A DNA stretch of 10,816 nt from Odoribacteraceae bacterium (GTDB lineage: Bacteria > Bacteroidota > Bacteroidia > Bacteroidales > Marinifilaceae), in the NCBI GenBank assembly GCA_031267995.1, contig JAIRXZ010000011.1:1-10816 (forward strand). Direction: 5' to 3'. Numbering within the stretch: position 1 is the first letter of the stretch; the number at the start of each line of letters is the position of its first letter. Positions 1-7,660 of this stretch are shown here, piece after piece. The notes beneath the pieces were generated by a model. That model did not search any database, was not told the DNA's origin, and worked only from the letters and a program-made list of their open reading frames with translations. The position numbers were made by a program, and so were the translations under genes.

Positions 1-909
1 CGGTGTCAACTTCATCCCCCCGAGGCACCCCACGAACTCCGCCCCGAGGCTCTCCTGCAAAAAAATCACCACGTTCAACGGCCTATCCCTCACCCTCGTC
101 GGTCGTTGTACATGAAGAAAAGGAACATCAGGATCACTAAAATCCTCCCCGGGCACGTCCATATACCGCTTTACCCGTGTAAAAGCCTCATTTGCATCCA
201 TATCCCCGTACATTTTCGCCACGTCTGTCTCGTGTCGCGACGCGTAAGCCGCGTACAGCACCGTGTAAGTCGAATTTAACCCCAGAGAATTTGTTAATTG
301 ATCCAGCGAAAACACGGCATTACTCGTGTTAATTGGCCGTTTTGAAAAAAGACTACCGCGTGCCCCCGCGAACAACGCGAAGAAAATCAGCGGAAAAGCA
401 ATTAACCGCCGCGTCCATCCCGTCACCGGTGCGGCAAAAAAACGTCCTCCCCATCTTATCGCCATCCACACGCTTGCCATCAGCGCTGCCAACACGCCAA
501 TCAAATCCCACGGACGACCTTTTACCAACATCGTGAACACCTCCCGCGGGTACACCAAATACTCCAGGAACAGCGTGTTAGGCCTCGTGTCATACTGCCG
601 GATAAACGCCGGTGTCGCCAACTCCATGAAAAGCAAAAAAATCAACCACGCGCAATAATATACCCGAATCCCCCGTGCCGCCTGCCATTTTCCCGGTAAC
701 AAACATGTAACCATAATTGGTATCAACGATAAGTAACTCATCACGATAACATCAAAGCGAGCACCAACAATAAACAACCATCCTCCCCCCTCTACCCGCG
801 CTACCCGATCATGAAAAATGAAAAATAATACCAATCTACTCACCATCAAAATAACCATTCCAGCGACAAAAAAGCGCAGCAATGGTCGTACGAAACACCA
901 TTTCTTCAT
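1..909 (-). CDS. LTA synthase-like membrane sulfatase (partial, 3' end beyond the window)
   Basis: An open frame runs from ATG at 909 to the left edge: 303 residues seen, with the C-terminal part missing. The N-terminal half has about five hydrophobic segments (roughly residues 10-32, 50-71, 82-101, 135-151, 168-183), followed by a soluble part that begins the sulfatase/alkaline-phosphatase fold: NVVIFLQESLGAEFVG at 279-294, where E286 matches the metal-binding glutamate of LtaS. The nucleophilic threonine would lie about 45 residues further on, outside the window. The order of five membrane helices, linker and extracytoplasmic sulfatase is that of the LtaS/MdoB-type phosphoglycerol transferases. 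Bacteroidota carry several such proteins although most are not known to make lipoteichoic acid, so the substrate is unknown; an envelope glycerophosphate or phosphoethanolamine transferase role is inferred. The gene uses more A/T-ending codons than its neighbours. No clear promoter was found upstream. Confidence 0.88.
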   Translation of the reverse strand, partial: MKKWCFVRPLLRFFVAGMVILMVSRLVLFFIFHDRVARVEGGGWLFIVGARFDVIVMSYLSLIPIMVTCLLPGKWQAARGIRVYYCAWLIFLLFMELATPAFIRQYDTRPNTLFLEYLVYPREVFTMLVKGRPWDLIGVLAALMASVWMAIRWGGRFFAAPVTGWTRRLIAFPLIFFALFAGARGSLFSKRPINTSNAVFSLDQLTNSLGLNSTYTVLYAAYASRHETDVAKMYGDMDANEAFTRVKRYMDVPGEDFSDPDVPFLHVQRPTRVRDRPLNVVIFLQESLGAEFVGCLGGMKLTP

Positions 910-1240
910 ACCAGATTAATTTAGCCTTACAATAAAATCTATTTACTTGTCACACAAACAACTCATACGCGAAAACCCGAATAAGGTTACACTGCACTCG
1001 CCAATCTCTTTTCATTCAATCTATTTACCTGAAATAGCTATAATATACAGAAACTTATAAATAAAACATCCATCTCTGTATAGCATAAAAATATCCATTG
1101 CGTTTTTTTCTATTCCAGAAGGAATATGCCATTGATGCTAACGCACGAAGAGCTGACAAGTATATCCCGCGGGATGGCGATGTTCACGGGTAAAATGGCG
1201 ACATTTATGCCCGAAATAACGCCCCGCACCCGTTGAAAGC

Positions 1241-1282
1241 AAAAATATCTCGCGAGGGATTTTTTTAATCCCTCGCGGGATA
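1241..1282 (-). terminator. Intrinsic terminator-like hairpin, minus strand
   Basis: Arms 1267-1282 and 1246-1261 form a 16-bp stem with one G-U pair and a 5-base loop. On the minus strand it is followed by five T residues (1245-1241). It lies about 240 bases beyond the transketolase stop, so it may be a second terminator of that operon or the end of an unrecognised short transcript. Confidence 0.65.
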
Positions 1283-1377
1283 GCAAATAACCCTCGCGGA
1301 ATATTTTTCGCTCCTTGGGTATCGCGCCCTTTCTCGCGGGGGATCGATGGCCGCGAGAGCGTCCTTTAGATAAATGT

Positions 1378-1410
1378 AAAAGAGAGGCCGTCCGGTGGTG
1401 GGACGGCCTC
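1378..1410 (-). terminator. Probable terminator of the S9 peptidase-tkt operon
   Basis: A perfect 10-bp stem, GAGGCCGTCC (1384-1393) with GGACGGCCTC (1401-1410), and a 7-base loop. Read on the minus strand it is followed by TCTTTT. It lies about 110 bases after the transketolase stop and is the first strong hairpin there. Confidence 0.7.
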
Positions 1411-1423
1411 GTTTGTTCGGTAA

Positions 1424-1462
1424 GAAATTGGCCGAGAAATTGGCCGGGCCGAGAAATTGGCC
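1424..1462. repeat. Short tandem repeat GAAATTGGCC x3
   Basis: The 10-mer GAAATTGGCC occurs at 1424-1433, 1436-1445 and 1453-1462, separated by 2 and 7 bases of GC-rich spacer. It lies between the transketolase stop and its terminator, so it would be in the 3' untranslated region of that transcript. No known function. Confidence 0.75.
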
Positions 1463-1522
1463 GGGGGGCTGGCCGCGAGAAGACGCGAGGGGGAAACTGT
1501 CGAGGTGGTTAGCCGCGAGCGG

Positions 1523-3553
1523 TTACTTTCCCAGAAACTCGCGCACCTCGGAGAAGACGCGTTCGCCGGTGAATCCTAACTTCTCGTCGAGAACCTTGGC
1601 GGGGGCGGAGTGGCCGAAGGCGGTGACACCGTGCACGCGTCCGTCGGGGCCGACGAGTCCCTCCAGCGTGACGGGGAGGCCGGCGGTGAGGCCGTAGCGG
1701 GGTTTCAAAGGCGGGAGAATCTCCGCCTGGTAGGCGGCGTGTTGCTGGCGGAAAAGTCCCTCGGAGATCACGGAGATCACGCGCGCCGTTATTCCCGCGC
1801 GCTCCACCAGCAGGCGGGCGCCCTCCACCAGCGTGGAGACCTCGGAGCCGGAGGCGAGCAGGATGACGTCGGGGTCGTTCCCGGTTTCAAAGGCGACGTA
1901 TGCCCCGCGGGTTGCTCTCGCGGCGAGGGTGTCGGGGAGGTCGTTGATGTTTTGGCGGGAGAGGACGAGGGCGGTGGGGGTGTCGTTGTTTTCCATTGCC
2001 ATTTGCCAGGCGACGCTGGTTTCCGCCGCGTCCGCCGGTCGCAGCACCAACATGCCGGGGCGTCCGGAGTGGTTGTGCAGTTTTTCCATCAGGCGCAGTT
2101 GCGCTTCTTGCTCGACGGGCTGGTGGGTGGGGCCGTCCTCGCCGACGCGGAAGGCGTCGTGCGACCAGATGTATTTGACCGGCAGTTCCATGAGGGCGGA
2201 CATGCGGAAGGCGGGTTTCATGTAGTCGGAGAAGACGAAGAAGGTGCCGCATCCCGCGAAGAGGCCCCCGTGCAGGGCGATGCCGTTGCAGAGGGCGGCC
2301 ATCGTGAGTTCGGAGACGCCCGCCTGGAGGAAGGCGCCGTTGAAGTCGCCGCGGGCGAGCGGTTTGGCCCCTCCCTTGAGGAATCCGTCGGTTTTGTCCG
2401 AGTTGCTCAGGTCGGCCGAGCTGATGATCATGTTGTCTACCTGCCGGGCGAGGTGTTGGAGGACGTCGGCCGAGGCCGCGCGGGTGGAGGTGTTGGCGGC
2501 GTGGGCGATGGATTGGTAGTCGACGCGGGGCGGTTGCCCGGAGAAGAAGCGGCGCCATTTGTCCGCGAGTTCGGGGTTGGCGCGTTCCCAGGCTGCTTGT
2601 TCCGCTTTTTTGGCGCGGGCGCGGGCGCGTTTTTTGTCGAGGGCTTGGGCGTAGAAGTCGCTCACGTCGGGGAAGATGGCGAAGGGGTTTAGCGGGTTGC
2701 CGCCCAGGTTTTCGACGGTTTTGTCGATGGAGGCGCCGGCGGCCGAGAGGGGTTGGCCGTGCGTGGAGACTTTGTCGGAGAAGTCCTCCCCGTTGGCGCC
2801 GAGGGCGCCTTTGCCCATGAGGGTTCGGCCGATGATGAGGGTGGGTCGCTCGTTTTCTTCTCTCGCGGCTTGCAGGGCTTGGGTGATTTCCGCGGGGTTG
2901 TTCCCGTTGATGGAGATGACGCGCCAGCCCCATGCCTGGTATTTGAGGGCGGTGTTTTCGGTGGTGACCTCGCTGACGCGGGTGGAGAGTTGGACGTCGT
3001 TGGCGTCGTAGAAGAGGATGAGGTTTGATAGTCCCAGCGTGCCGGCCACGCGCCCGGCGCCTTGCGAGATTTCTTCTTGCACGCCGCCGTCGGAGATGTA
3101 GGCGTAGGTTTTGTGCGCCATCCATTCGCCGAAGCGGGCGGCGAGGAAGCGTTCGGCGATGGCGGCGCCGACGGCCATGGCGTGCCCTTGTCCCAGTGGG
3201 CCCGAGGTGTTTTCGACGCCGCGGGCGAGGTCGCGCTCCGGGTGTCCCGGCGTGACGCTTCCCCACTGGCGGAAGTTGGCGAGGTCTTCCATCGTGTAGA
3301 CCCCGGTGAGGCTCAGCGCGGCGTAGAGCATGGGGGACATGTGGCCGGGGTCGAGGAAAAAGCGGTCGCGGTTTGGCCACGCCCGGTCGTCCGGGTCAAA
3401 TTCGAGGAAATTCGCGTACAGCGCGTTGATAAAGTCGGCTCCCCCCATGGCTCCGCCGGGGTGTCCCGATTTGGCTTTTTCTACCATGACGGCGGCGAGG
3501 AGGCGGATGTTGTCCGCCGCCCGGTTTAGCGTGTTGTCCATGTGATGATTCAT
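1523..3553 (-). CDS. tkt: Transketolase
   Basis: 676 residues, full length for the family. Transketolase moves two-carbon ketol units between sugar phosphates in the non-oxidative pentose phosphate pathway, using thiamine diphosphate (TPP) and a divalent metal, in the cytoplasm. Motifs seen: GHPGG (30-34), TPGHPE (101-106), GPLGQG (118-123), the TPP/metal loop SDGGVQEE (154-161) through YDAND (182-186), the catalytic glutamate in GVSEL (E415), FSDYMKPA (441-448), and GEDGPTHQPVE (471-481). The C-terminal domain has LLASGSEVS (565-573) and ends with FGHSAPAKVLDEKLGF. The SDGG and GVSEL variants of the usual GDG and GVRE motifs are, from memory, normal in Bacteroidota. The start is uncertain: ATG at 3553 directly abuts the upstream TAA, and a second in-frame ATG lies at 3541 (MDNTLNRAAD), closer to where many homologues begin. 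Last gene of a two-gene unit. Confidence 0.97.
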   Translation of the reverse strand: MNHHMDNTLNRAADNIRLLAAVMVEKAKSGHPGGAMGGADFINALYANFLEFDPDDRAWPNRDRFFLDPGHMSPMLYAALSLTGVYTMEDLANFRQWGSVTPGHPERDLARGVENTSGPLGQGHAMAVGAAIAERFLAARFGEWMAHKTYAYISDGGVQEEISQGAGRVAGTLGLSNLILFYDANDVQLSTRVSEVTTENTALKYQAWGWRVISINGNNPAEITQALQAAREENERPTLIIGRTLMGKGALGANGEDFSDKVSTHGQPLSAAGASIDKTVENLGGNPLNPFAIFPDVSDFYAQALDKKRARARAKKAEQAAWERANPELADKWRRFFSGQPPRVDYQSIAHAANTSTRAASADVLQHLARQVDNMIISSADLSNSDKTDGFLKGGAKPLARGDFNGAFLQAGVSELTMAALCNGIALHGGLFAGCGTFFVFSDYMKPAFRMSALMELPVKYIWSHDAFRVGEDGPTHQPVEQEAQLRLMEKLHNHSGRPGMLVLRPADAAETSVAWQMAMENNDTPTALVLSRQNINDLPDTLAARATRGAYVAFETGNDPDVILLASGSEVSTLVEGARLLVERAGITARVISVISEGLFRQQHAAYQAEILPPLKPRYGLTAGLPVTLEGLVGPDGRVHGVTAFGHSAPAKVLDEKLGFTGERVFSEVREFLGK

Positions 3554-6100
3554 TTACAGGTTTTTGTCTTTATAGATGTTTTCCCACCATGCCGGTTGTT
3601 GTTTCAGGTATTTGGCGAAGTAGGCGAGGATGGTGTTGTGCCACAGGACGCGTTGTCGGTAGTCCACCACCGCGTGGTCGGCGTTTTTGATGAGGACGAG
3701 TTCGACGTCTTTTTTCAGCAGTTTGAGGGCGGTGTAGAACTGGATGCTTTCGCCGGTGGGGACGTTGACGTCGGCCGTGCCGTGGAGGAGGAGGATGGGG
3801 TTCTTCACCTTGTCGGCGCGGAATAGTGGGCTTTGATCCACGTAGATGTCCTTGCGGTTCCAGGGGTAGGAGCCGGCGGTGGCGTTGGTGCTGTAGCCGT
3901 AGCCCCAGTAGCCTTCGCCCCAGTAGCTGGAGATGGAGGAGATGCCGGCGTGGGAGATGGCGCAGGCGAAGATGTCCGTCCGCGTTTGCAGCAGCATGGT
4001 GGTGAAGCCGCCGTAGGAGGCGCCCATGCAGCCTACTCGCCGCGGGTCGACGAAGGGGTGGGCGGCGATGAACGCTTTGGCGCTGGCGATGATTTCGTCG
4101 GCCGTGGTGATGCCCCAGTTGTTTTGGTGGCGGGCTGAAAATTCTTGCCCGAAGCCGGTGGCGCCGGAGGGTTGCATGATGTAGACGATGTAGCCGTTGG
4201 CCGCGTAGAGGTTGAAGGGCCAACGACCGCCAAAGGTGCGCTCCACGGGCGACGTGCCGCCGTAGTAGTAGACGATCAGCGGGTATTTTTTGGCGGGGTC
4301 GAAGTTGGCGGGCAGGTAAAAGCGGCCGTCGATGGTGCTTCCCTTGTGGCGGTAGTCCCAGTCGTTTACCTGGCCAAATTCGACGTTACGGAATTGCGCG
4401 CCGGAGGGGTCGTCCCACAGGGTCGACTGTAAGTTTTCCAGGTCGAGCGTGTAGACGCGCGTCGGGAATTGCGCGCCGGAGGCGAGGTAAACCGCCTTGT
4501 TTCCAGCCTCGGCCGGGGAGAAGGCCTGCACGAGGTCGCCCTCGCAGGGGATTTGTTCGATCGTTTTCCGGGCGTCGTTGTAGCGGAAGAGGCGGATATA
4601 GTCGGTGTCCCCGGCGATGATGTAGATGTTGCCGTCCCGGTGCCAGCGCGCTTGCGAAACCGAGGGGTTAAAGTGCAGGGTGATGGGGGCGACGGTTTTT
4701 TTATCCAGGTCGTAGATGTAGAGTTGGGTGTCGTACCCGTTCACGATTTTTTCTTTGCCGATGGCCGTTCCGATGTTGCCGAACGCGTTTGCCGCGCCGC
4801 TGACGAGCAGTCGGGAGGCGTCGGGCGAGAAGGAGCAGCGTATGCTCGACAGGCGATCCTGCCACAGGGTGTCCACCCGGTTTTCGCGGAGATCCATCAG
4901 GTAGACGGATTGTTTGCGGAAGGGGTACTCGTCATAGTCGGGGCGACTGGTGGCGAAGAGGATTTTTTGCCCGTCCCGGCTCATGTCCATGAGGGACGTG
5001 CTGAGGTTTCCCCACGTCAGGCGGGAGTGCAGGCCGGTGTTCAGGTCGAACTTGCAGAGGAACGAGCGGTTTCTGTAGTACGCCTGCCTGTCCTCGATGC
5101 CGTCCAGCTTGCGCAGCTCCCACTCCCGGTCGCTGTAATTCTCCGACACGGTGTAGAGCAGGGACGAGCGGTCGGGCAGCCAGGAGTAAGTGGAGAGGTG
5201 CTGGTCGGACTGGAACAGCTGCTCCAATTGCCCGTTGGCCGGGTCGTAGATGTAGAGCGATACCCCCTCGCCCTCCTTGATCAGGAAGGAGATCCTGTCC
5301 TCGCCCGGCACCCATTGCACCCGCGTGGCCTCCTGCCCGTGGAGGGAGTAGCGTATCTCCTTTCCCTCCAGGCGGTAGAGGTGCGTCACCCGGTTGCTCT
5401 TTCCCTGGATGGTCTCCATCCTGTCCATCAGCAGGTAATTGCCCGACGGGGAGAGCTGTATCCCCCCGGCGCGGCTGCCGTTCAGCACGTCGTCCACCGT
5501 TTTGCCCCGCTTTGGCGAGAGCGAAAAGGCGATGGAGGCCTCACTGAAGGCGGTGTCCGCCTCGAACTTGGCCGAGAAAAGCGACTTATCGCCCGGCATC
5601 GACAGGCTCTTCACGATGATCGCGTGCTTTCCGGGGATCCACTCGGCGGAGACCCTCTTTTCCACGGGCTTGCCGTTGGGGCGGGTGTCGTAAGTCAATC
5701 GCTTCACCCCGTCGACGTACACCTCCGCGTTCGCGCTGAAATTGAAGAAGAGCGACCCCTTCATCCACTCCGCGTTGCTCAGGTAAACAGCGTGATAGAG
5801 CACGAGGGCGTCGCCCTCCAGCGTGTCGGGGCGGACGACCTCCGCGTTCGTGCCGGCTCGCCACGTCAGCCCGCTCCACGTTTTTTCCGCGTAGCCCGGC
5901 GCGGGATTTAACGCCGCGATGTTCACGAACGAGTGCTGGAGCCACTTCGCCGGCGTGAAGGTTTGGTCGTCGACGTTTTTCACCGATCCGAAGGCGGGTG
6001 GGATAACGCGAACAGGGGATAGCGCCAGCCACTGATCGACACTCTGGGCGCCGGCCGATAACGACAACATCGTCCCGATGATAAAAAAGATTCGTTTCAT
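3554..6100 (-). CDS. Exported S9 family peptidase (prolyl oligopeptidase-like)
   Basis: 848 residues from ATG at 6100. This start is chosen because it begins a clean signal peptide (MKRIFFIIGTMLSLSAGA, likely cleaved after A18); the frame is open 25 codons further up to 6175, but that extension shows no export signal of its own. After the signal come a beta-rich segment (about 80-190) that may be a jelly-roll domain, then a long WD/Kelch-like beta-propeller region (about 210-570), then an alpha/beta-hydrolase domain (about 590-848). The catalytic triad is readable: S695 in GASYGG, D777 in HGTADVNVP, H809 in NADHAVVDY. The family cleaves short peptides, often after proline or as dipeptidyl or acylaminoacyl peptidases; exact specificity is not readable. 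It is probably periplasmic and may help an amino-acid-using lifestyle. Followed with no gap by transketolase. Confidence 0.93.
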   Translation of the reverse strand: MKRIFFIIGTMLSLSAGAQSVDQWLALSPVRVIPPAFGSVKNVDDQTFTPAKWLQHSFVNIAALNPAPGYAEKTWSGLTWRAGTNAEVVRPDTLEGDALVLYHAVYLSNAEWMKGSLFFNFSANAEVYVDGVKRLTYDTRPNGKPVEKRVSAEWIPGKHAIIVKSLSMPGDKSLFSAKFEADTAFSEASIAFSLSPKRGKTVDDVLNGSRAGGIQLSPSGNYLLMDRMETIQGKSNRVTHLYRLEGKEIRYSLHGQEATRVQWVPGEDRISFLIKEGEGVSLYIYDPANGQLEQLFQSDQHLSTYSWLPDRSSLLYTVSENYSDREWELRKLDGIEDRQAYYRNRSFLCKFDLNTGLHSRLTWGNLSTSLMDMSRDGQKILFATSRPDYDEYPFRKQSVYLMDLRENRVDTLWQDRLSSIRCSFSPDASRLLVSGAANAFGNIGTAIGKEKIVNGYDTQLYIYDLDKKTVAPITLHFNPSVSQARWHRDGNIYIIAGDTDYIRLFRYNDARKTIEQIPCEGDLVQAFSPAEAGNKAVYLASGAQFPTRVYTLDLENLQSTLWDDPSGAQFRNVEFGQVNDWDYRHKGSTIDGRFYLPANFDPAKKYPLIVYYYGGTSPVERTFGGRWPFNLYAANGYIVYIMQPSGATGFGQEFSARHQNNWGITTADEIIASAKAFIAAHPFVDPRRVGCMGASYGGFTTMLLQTRTDIFACAISHAGISSISSYWGEGYWGYGYSTNATAGSYPWNRKDIYVDQSPLFRADKVKNPILLLHGTADVNVPTGESIQFYTALKLLKKDVELVLIKNADHAVVDYRQRVLWHNTILAYFAKYLKQQPAWWENIYKDKNL

Positions 6101-6198
6101 AAAGTTATAAATTAAATAATTAGATTCTCCTCGCGGTAGCCGCGTGTCGCCCGCGGGAGATGATTTCGGATTCACTTCTTCCCGCGCGATCGCGTCGA

Positions 6199-6206
6199 CA
6201 AAGCTA
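6199..6206 (-). promoter_or_regulatory. Candidate -7 promoter box for the S9 peptidase-tkt operon
   Basis: On the minus strand the sequence is TAGCTTTG, a full match to the Bacteroidota -7 element TAnnTTTG, about 100 bases before the ATG at 6100. A T-rich stretch about 20 bases upstream could stand in for the weakly conserved -33 TTTG. The position in a divergent gap supports it. Confidence 0.5.
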
Positions 6207-6270
6207 ATCCTAAATCCGGGATCGTTAAAAATTTATGGGGGAAAAAAGCCCCCCGCTCGCGAGAAATGTT

Positions 6271-6278
6271 TAATTTTG
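6271..6278 (+). promoter_or_regulatory. Candidate -7 promoter box for the SPOR lipoprotein gene
   Basis: TAATTTTG matches TAnnTTTG and lies 54 bases before the ATG at 6333. No good -33 TTTG is present at the expected distance; instead there is a small G5/C5 hairpin (6237-6241 with 6249-6253) between the two divergent promoters. Moderate support only. Confidence 0.4.
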
Positions 6279-6332
6279 CCGGGGATTAGAAAATGTAGAC
6301 ATCTAATAATGTAGCAATTTAAAGTTGAGCAT

Positions 6333-6800
6333 ATGAAAATTATTGTACCGATTATTTTGGCCGCGGCGGTTGTCGCGGGTTGTCAATCCAGGAAAAAGAT
6401 GTACGCCGCGCCCTTCGACAACGAGGACGATCAGGTGGTGGTGGTGACGGACACTCGCACGACGCTGCAACCAACACAGACCACGACGACTACCACCACT
6501 GCCCCGCGCGACAATTCGCCCATCCGCGTGCAGCAGGAACGGGTGACCATCAGCCACGGGACGTCGACGAAGCGGTTTCACGTTATCGTGGGCAGCTTCT
6601 CCAACGAGGAGAACGCCATCCGCCTGCGCAACAAGTTGAACAGCGACGGGTACGTCAGCATCATCATGCTGAACGAGGCGCGCATGAACCGCGTGAGTGT
6701 CGCCGGGTTTGACGACGAGACCTCCGCGCGGGAGGAGTTGCGGCGCATCCGCGGGGCTTATCCCGAATACCAGGACGCCTGGTTGCTGGTGATGCAATAA
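6333..6800 (+). CDS. SPOR domain-containing lipoprotein
   Basis: 155 residues. The N-terminus is a lipoprotein signal: hydrophobic IIVPIILAAAVVAG followed by C17, so the protein should be lipid-anchored. No acidic or lysine-acidic export signal directly follows the cysteine (QSRKK), so a periplasm-facing location is the simplest reading. Residues 18-79 form a low-complexity linker rich in threonine (six in a row near residue 50). Residues 80-153 fit a SPOR domain, starting RFHVIVGSFSNEENAIRL and ending near YQDAWLLV. SPOR domains bind peptidoglycan strands stripped of side peptides, mainly at division sites, so a role at the septum or in wall remodelling is inferred. It is transcribed alone, converging on the ftsE operon with which it shares a terminator. 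Confidence 0.88.
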   Translation: MKIIVPIILAAAVVAGCQSRKKMYAAPFDNEDDQVVVVTDTRTTLQPTQTTTTTTTAPRDNSPIRVQQERVTISHGTSTKRFHVIVGSFSNEENAIRLRNKLNSDGYVSIIMLNEARMNRVSVAGFDDETSAREELRRIRGAYPEYQDAWLLVMQ

Positions 6801-6841
6801 CAACGGCGCGTCGCGGCGGTCGAGTGCCGATCGCGTGAATG

Positions 6842-6873
6842 AAAAAGTTGCCCTCGCGGGGGCAACTTTTTTT
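6842..6873. terminator. Bidirectional terminator between the SPOR gene and ftsE
   Basis: A perfect 12-bp stem, AAAAAGTTGCCC (6842-6853) with GGGCAACTTTTT (6860-6871), and a 6-base loop TCGCGG. There are seven T on the plus strand (6867-6873) and an A-run on the left arm that reads as T on the minus strand, so it can end transcription from both convergent genes. Confidence 0.85.
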
Positions 6874-6937
6874 ATGTTCGCCTGGATTATCGCCGGGTGG
6901 TAAAAAAGGGGGGCGATTTGTCCGTTATTGAGTTGTA

Positions 6938-7660
6938 TCAGATGAGTGTAAACTCGATCTCCCCGGCGCCGCTTGTCGGGGCGCCCCATGCGTTCCAGGC
7001 GAACTCCGGTTCCTCCGTCAGTCGTCCCTGATCGCAGCGGAACACGCGGCCGGGGTATCGCGCGATAAGATCGTACTGGTGCGTGGCAATGAGGACGGTG
7101 GTACCGTTTTCGGAGATTCCCTTCAGCAGCTCGATCAGTCGGAAGGAGGTTTCGGGATCGATATTCCCCGTCGGCTCGTCGGCCAGAATCACGGGCGGGG
7201 AGTTCAGCAACGCCCGCGCCAGGACGACGCGTTGTTGCTCGCCGCCTGAGAGTTGGTGCGGGAACCTCTCCTCCGCGTCGGGCATCTCCACCTGTTCCAG
7301 CACCTCCTTGACGCGTTGGCTGATCATCCTCTTTTTCCAGCCGGTAGCCCTCAGCACGAACGCGAGATTATCGCGAACGCTCCGGTCGGTAAGCAGCCGG
7401 AAATCCTGGAACACGATGCTGCACTTGCGGCGCAGCCGGGGGACGCGCGACTTCCGGATGCCGTTCAGGGAAAAACCGGCCACCTCGCCCTCCCCGCAAA
7501 TCAGGGGAAGCTCGGCGTACAGCGTTTTGAGCAGGGAACTTTTCCCGGTGCCCACGCGCCCGACGAGGTAGGCAAATTCGCCCGGCGCCATCTCGAGATT
7601 CACCTCGTGGAGGACGGCCGCGTCCCGTTGACCGATGGTCGCGTTTTCGAGTTTAATCAT
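6938..7660 (-). CDS. ftsE: Cell division ATP-binding protein FtsE
   Basis: 240 residues from ATG at 7660. ABC-type ATPase with Walker A GRVGTGKS (34-41), Q-loop glutamine Q85 in FQDFRLL, signature LSGGEQQ (137-143), Walker B VILADE (157-162) and H-loop H194. The start of the fold (MIKLENATIG) and the FQDFRLL and DEPTGNIDPET patterns fit FtsE, which pairs with the membrane protein FtsX and couples cell division to peptidoglycan hydrolase activation. FtsX is not in the window; in Bacteroidota the two genes are, as I recall, usually apart. The chosen ATG overlaps the rpe stop as ATGA, which suggests translational coupling; another in-frame ATG at 7669 would add METs three residues. A LolD- or MacB-type ATPase is the main alternative, less likely given the match. 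Confidence 0.9.
   Translation of the reverse strand: MIKLENATIGQRDAAVLHEVNLEMAPGEFAYLVGRVGTGKSSLLKTLYAELPLICGEGEVAGFSLNGIRKSRVPRLRRKCSIVFQDFRLLTDRSVRDNLAFVLRATGWKKRMISQRVKEVLEQVEMPDAEERFPHQLSGGEQQRVVLARALLNSPPVILADEPTGNIDPETSFRLIELLKGISENGTTVLIATHQYDLIARYPGRVFRCDQGRLTEEPEFAWNAWGAPTSGAGEIEFTLI

Larger units (their letters stand above)
910..1522. other. Intergenic region with AT-rich to GC-rich switch
   Basis: No convincing gene in these 613 bases. Positions 910 to about 1135 are AT-rich and should hold the promoter of the leftward LtaS-like gene. An 11-bp direct repeat AATCTATTTAC occurs at 936-946 and 1018-1028. From about 1140 the sequence turns GC-rich and carries short palindromes, including a perfect 12-bp one, ATCCCGCGGGAT, at 1164-1175, two terminator-like hairpins (listed separately) and a short tandem repeat. 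The small plus-strand open frames here are low-complexity and show no family features. Confidence 0.7.

Noticed and set aside
326..658. Plus-strand frames of 67 and 110 codons at the left end
   Set aside because: They are antisense to a continuous minus-strand frame that runs from 909 to the edge and has clear membrane segments and an LtaS-like motif.
1610..2692. Long plus-strand open frame (360 codons) opposite transketolase
   Set aside because: It lies wholly antisense to a complete transketolase, has Gly/Val/Glu-rich low-complexity composition and no domain; it follows from high GC and codon bias.
3025..3553. Unusual transketolase motifs (SDGG for GDG, and GVSEL for GVRE further on) as signs of a novel enzyme
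   Set aside because: As far as I recall, these variants are usual in Bacteroidota transketolases, and the other active-site motifs are intact.
4469..5911. 480-codon plus-strand open frame opposite the S9 peptidase
   Set aside because: Antisense shadow of a well-supported gene with signal peptide and catalytic triad; composition is typical of GC-rich antisense frames.
6101..6175. N-terminal extension of the S9 peptidase to the ATG at 6175
   Set aside because: It would bury the signal peptide behind 25 residues of no recognisable type; the ATG at 6100 gives a standard export signal.
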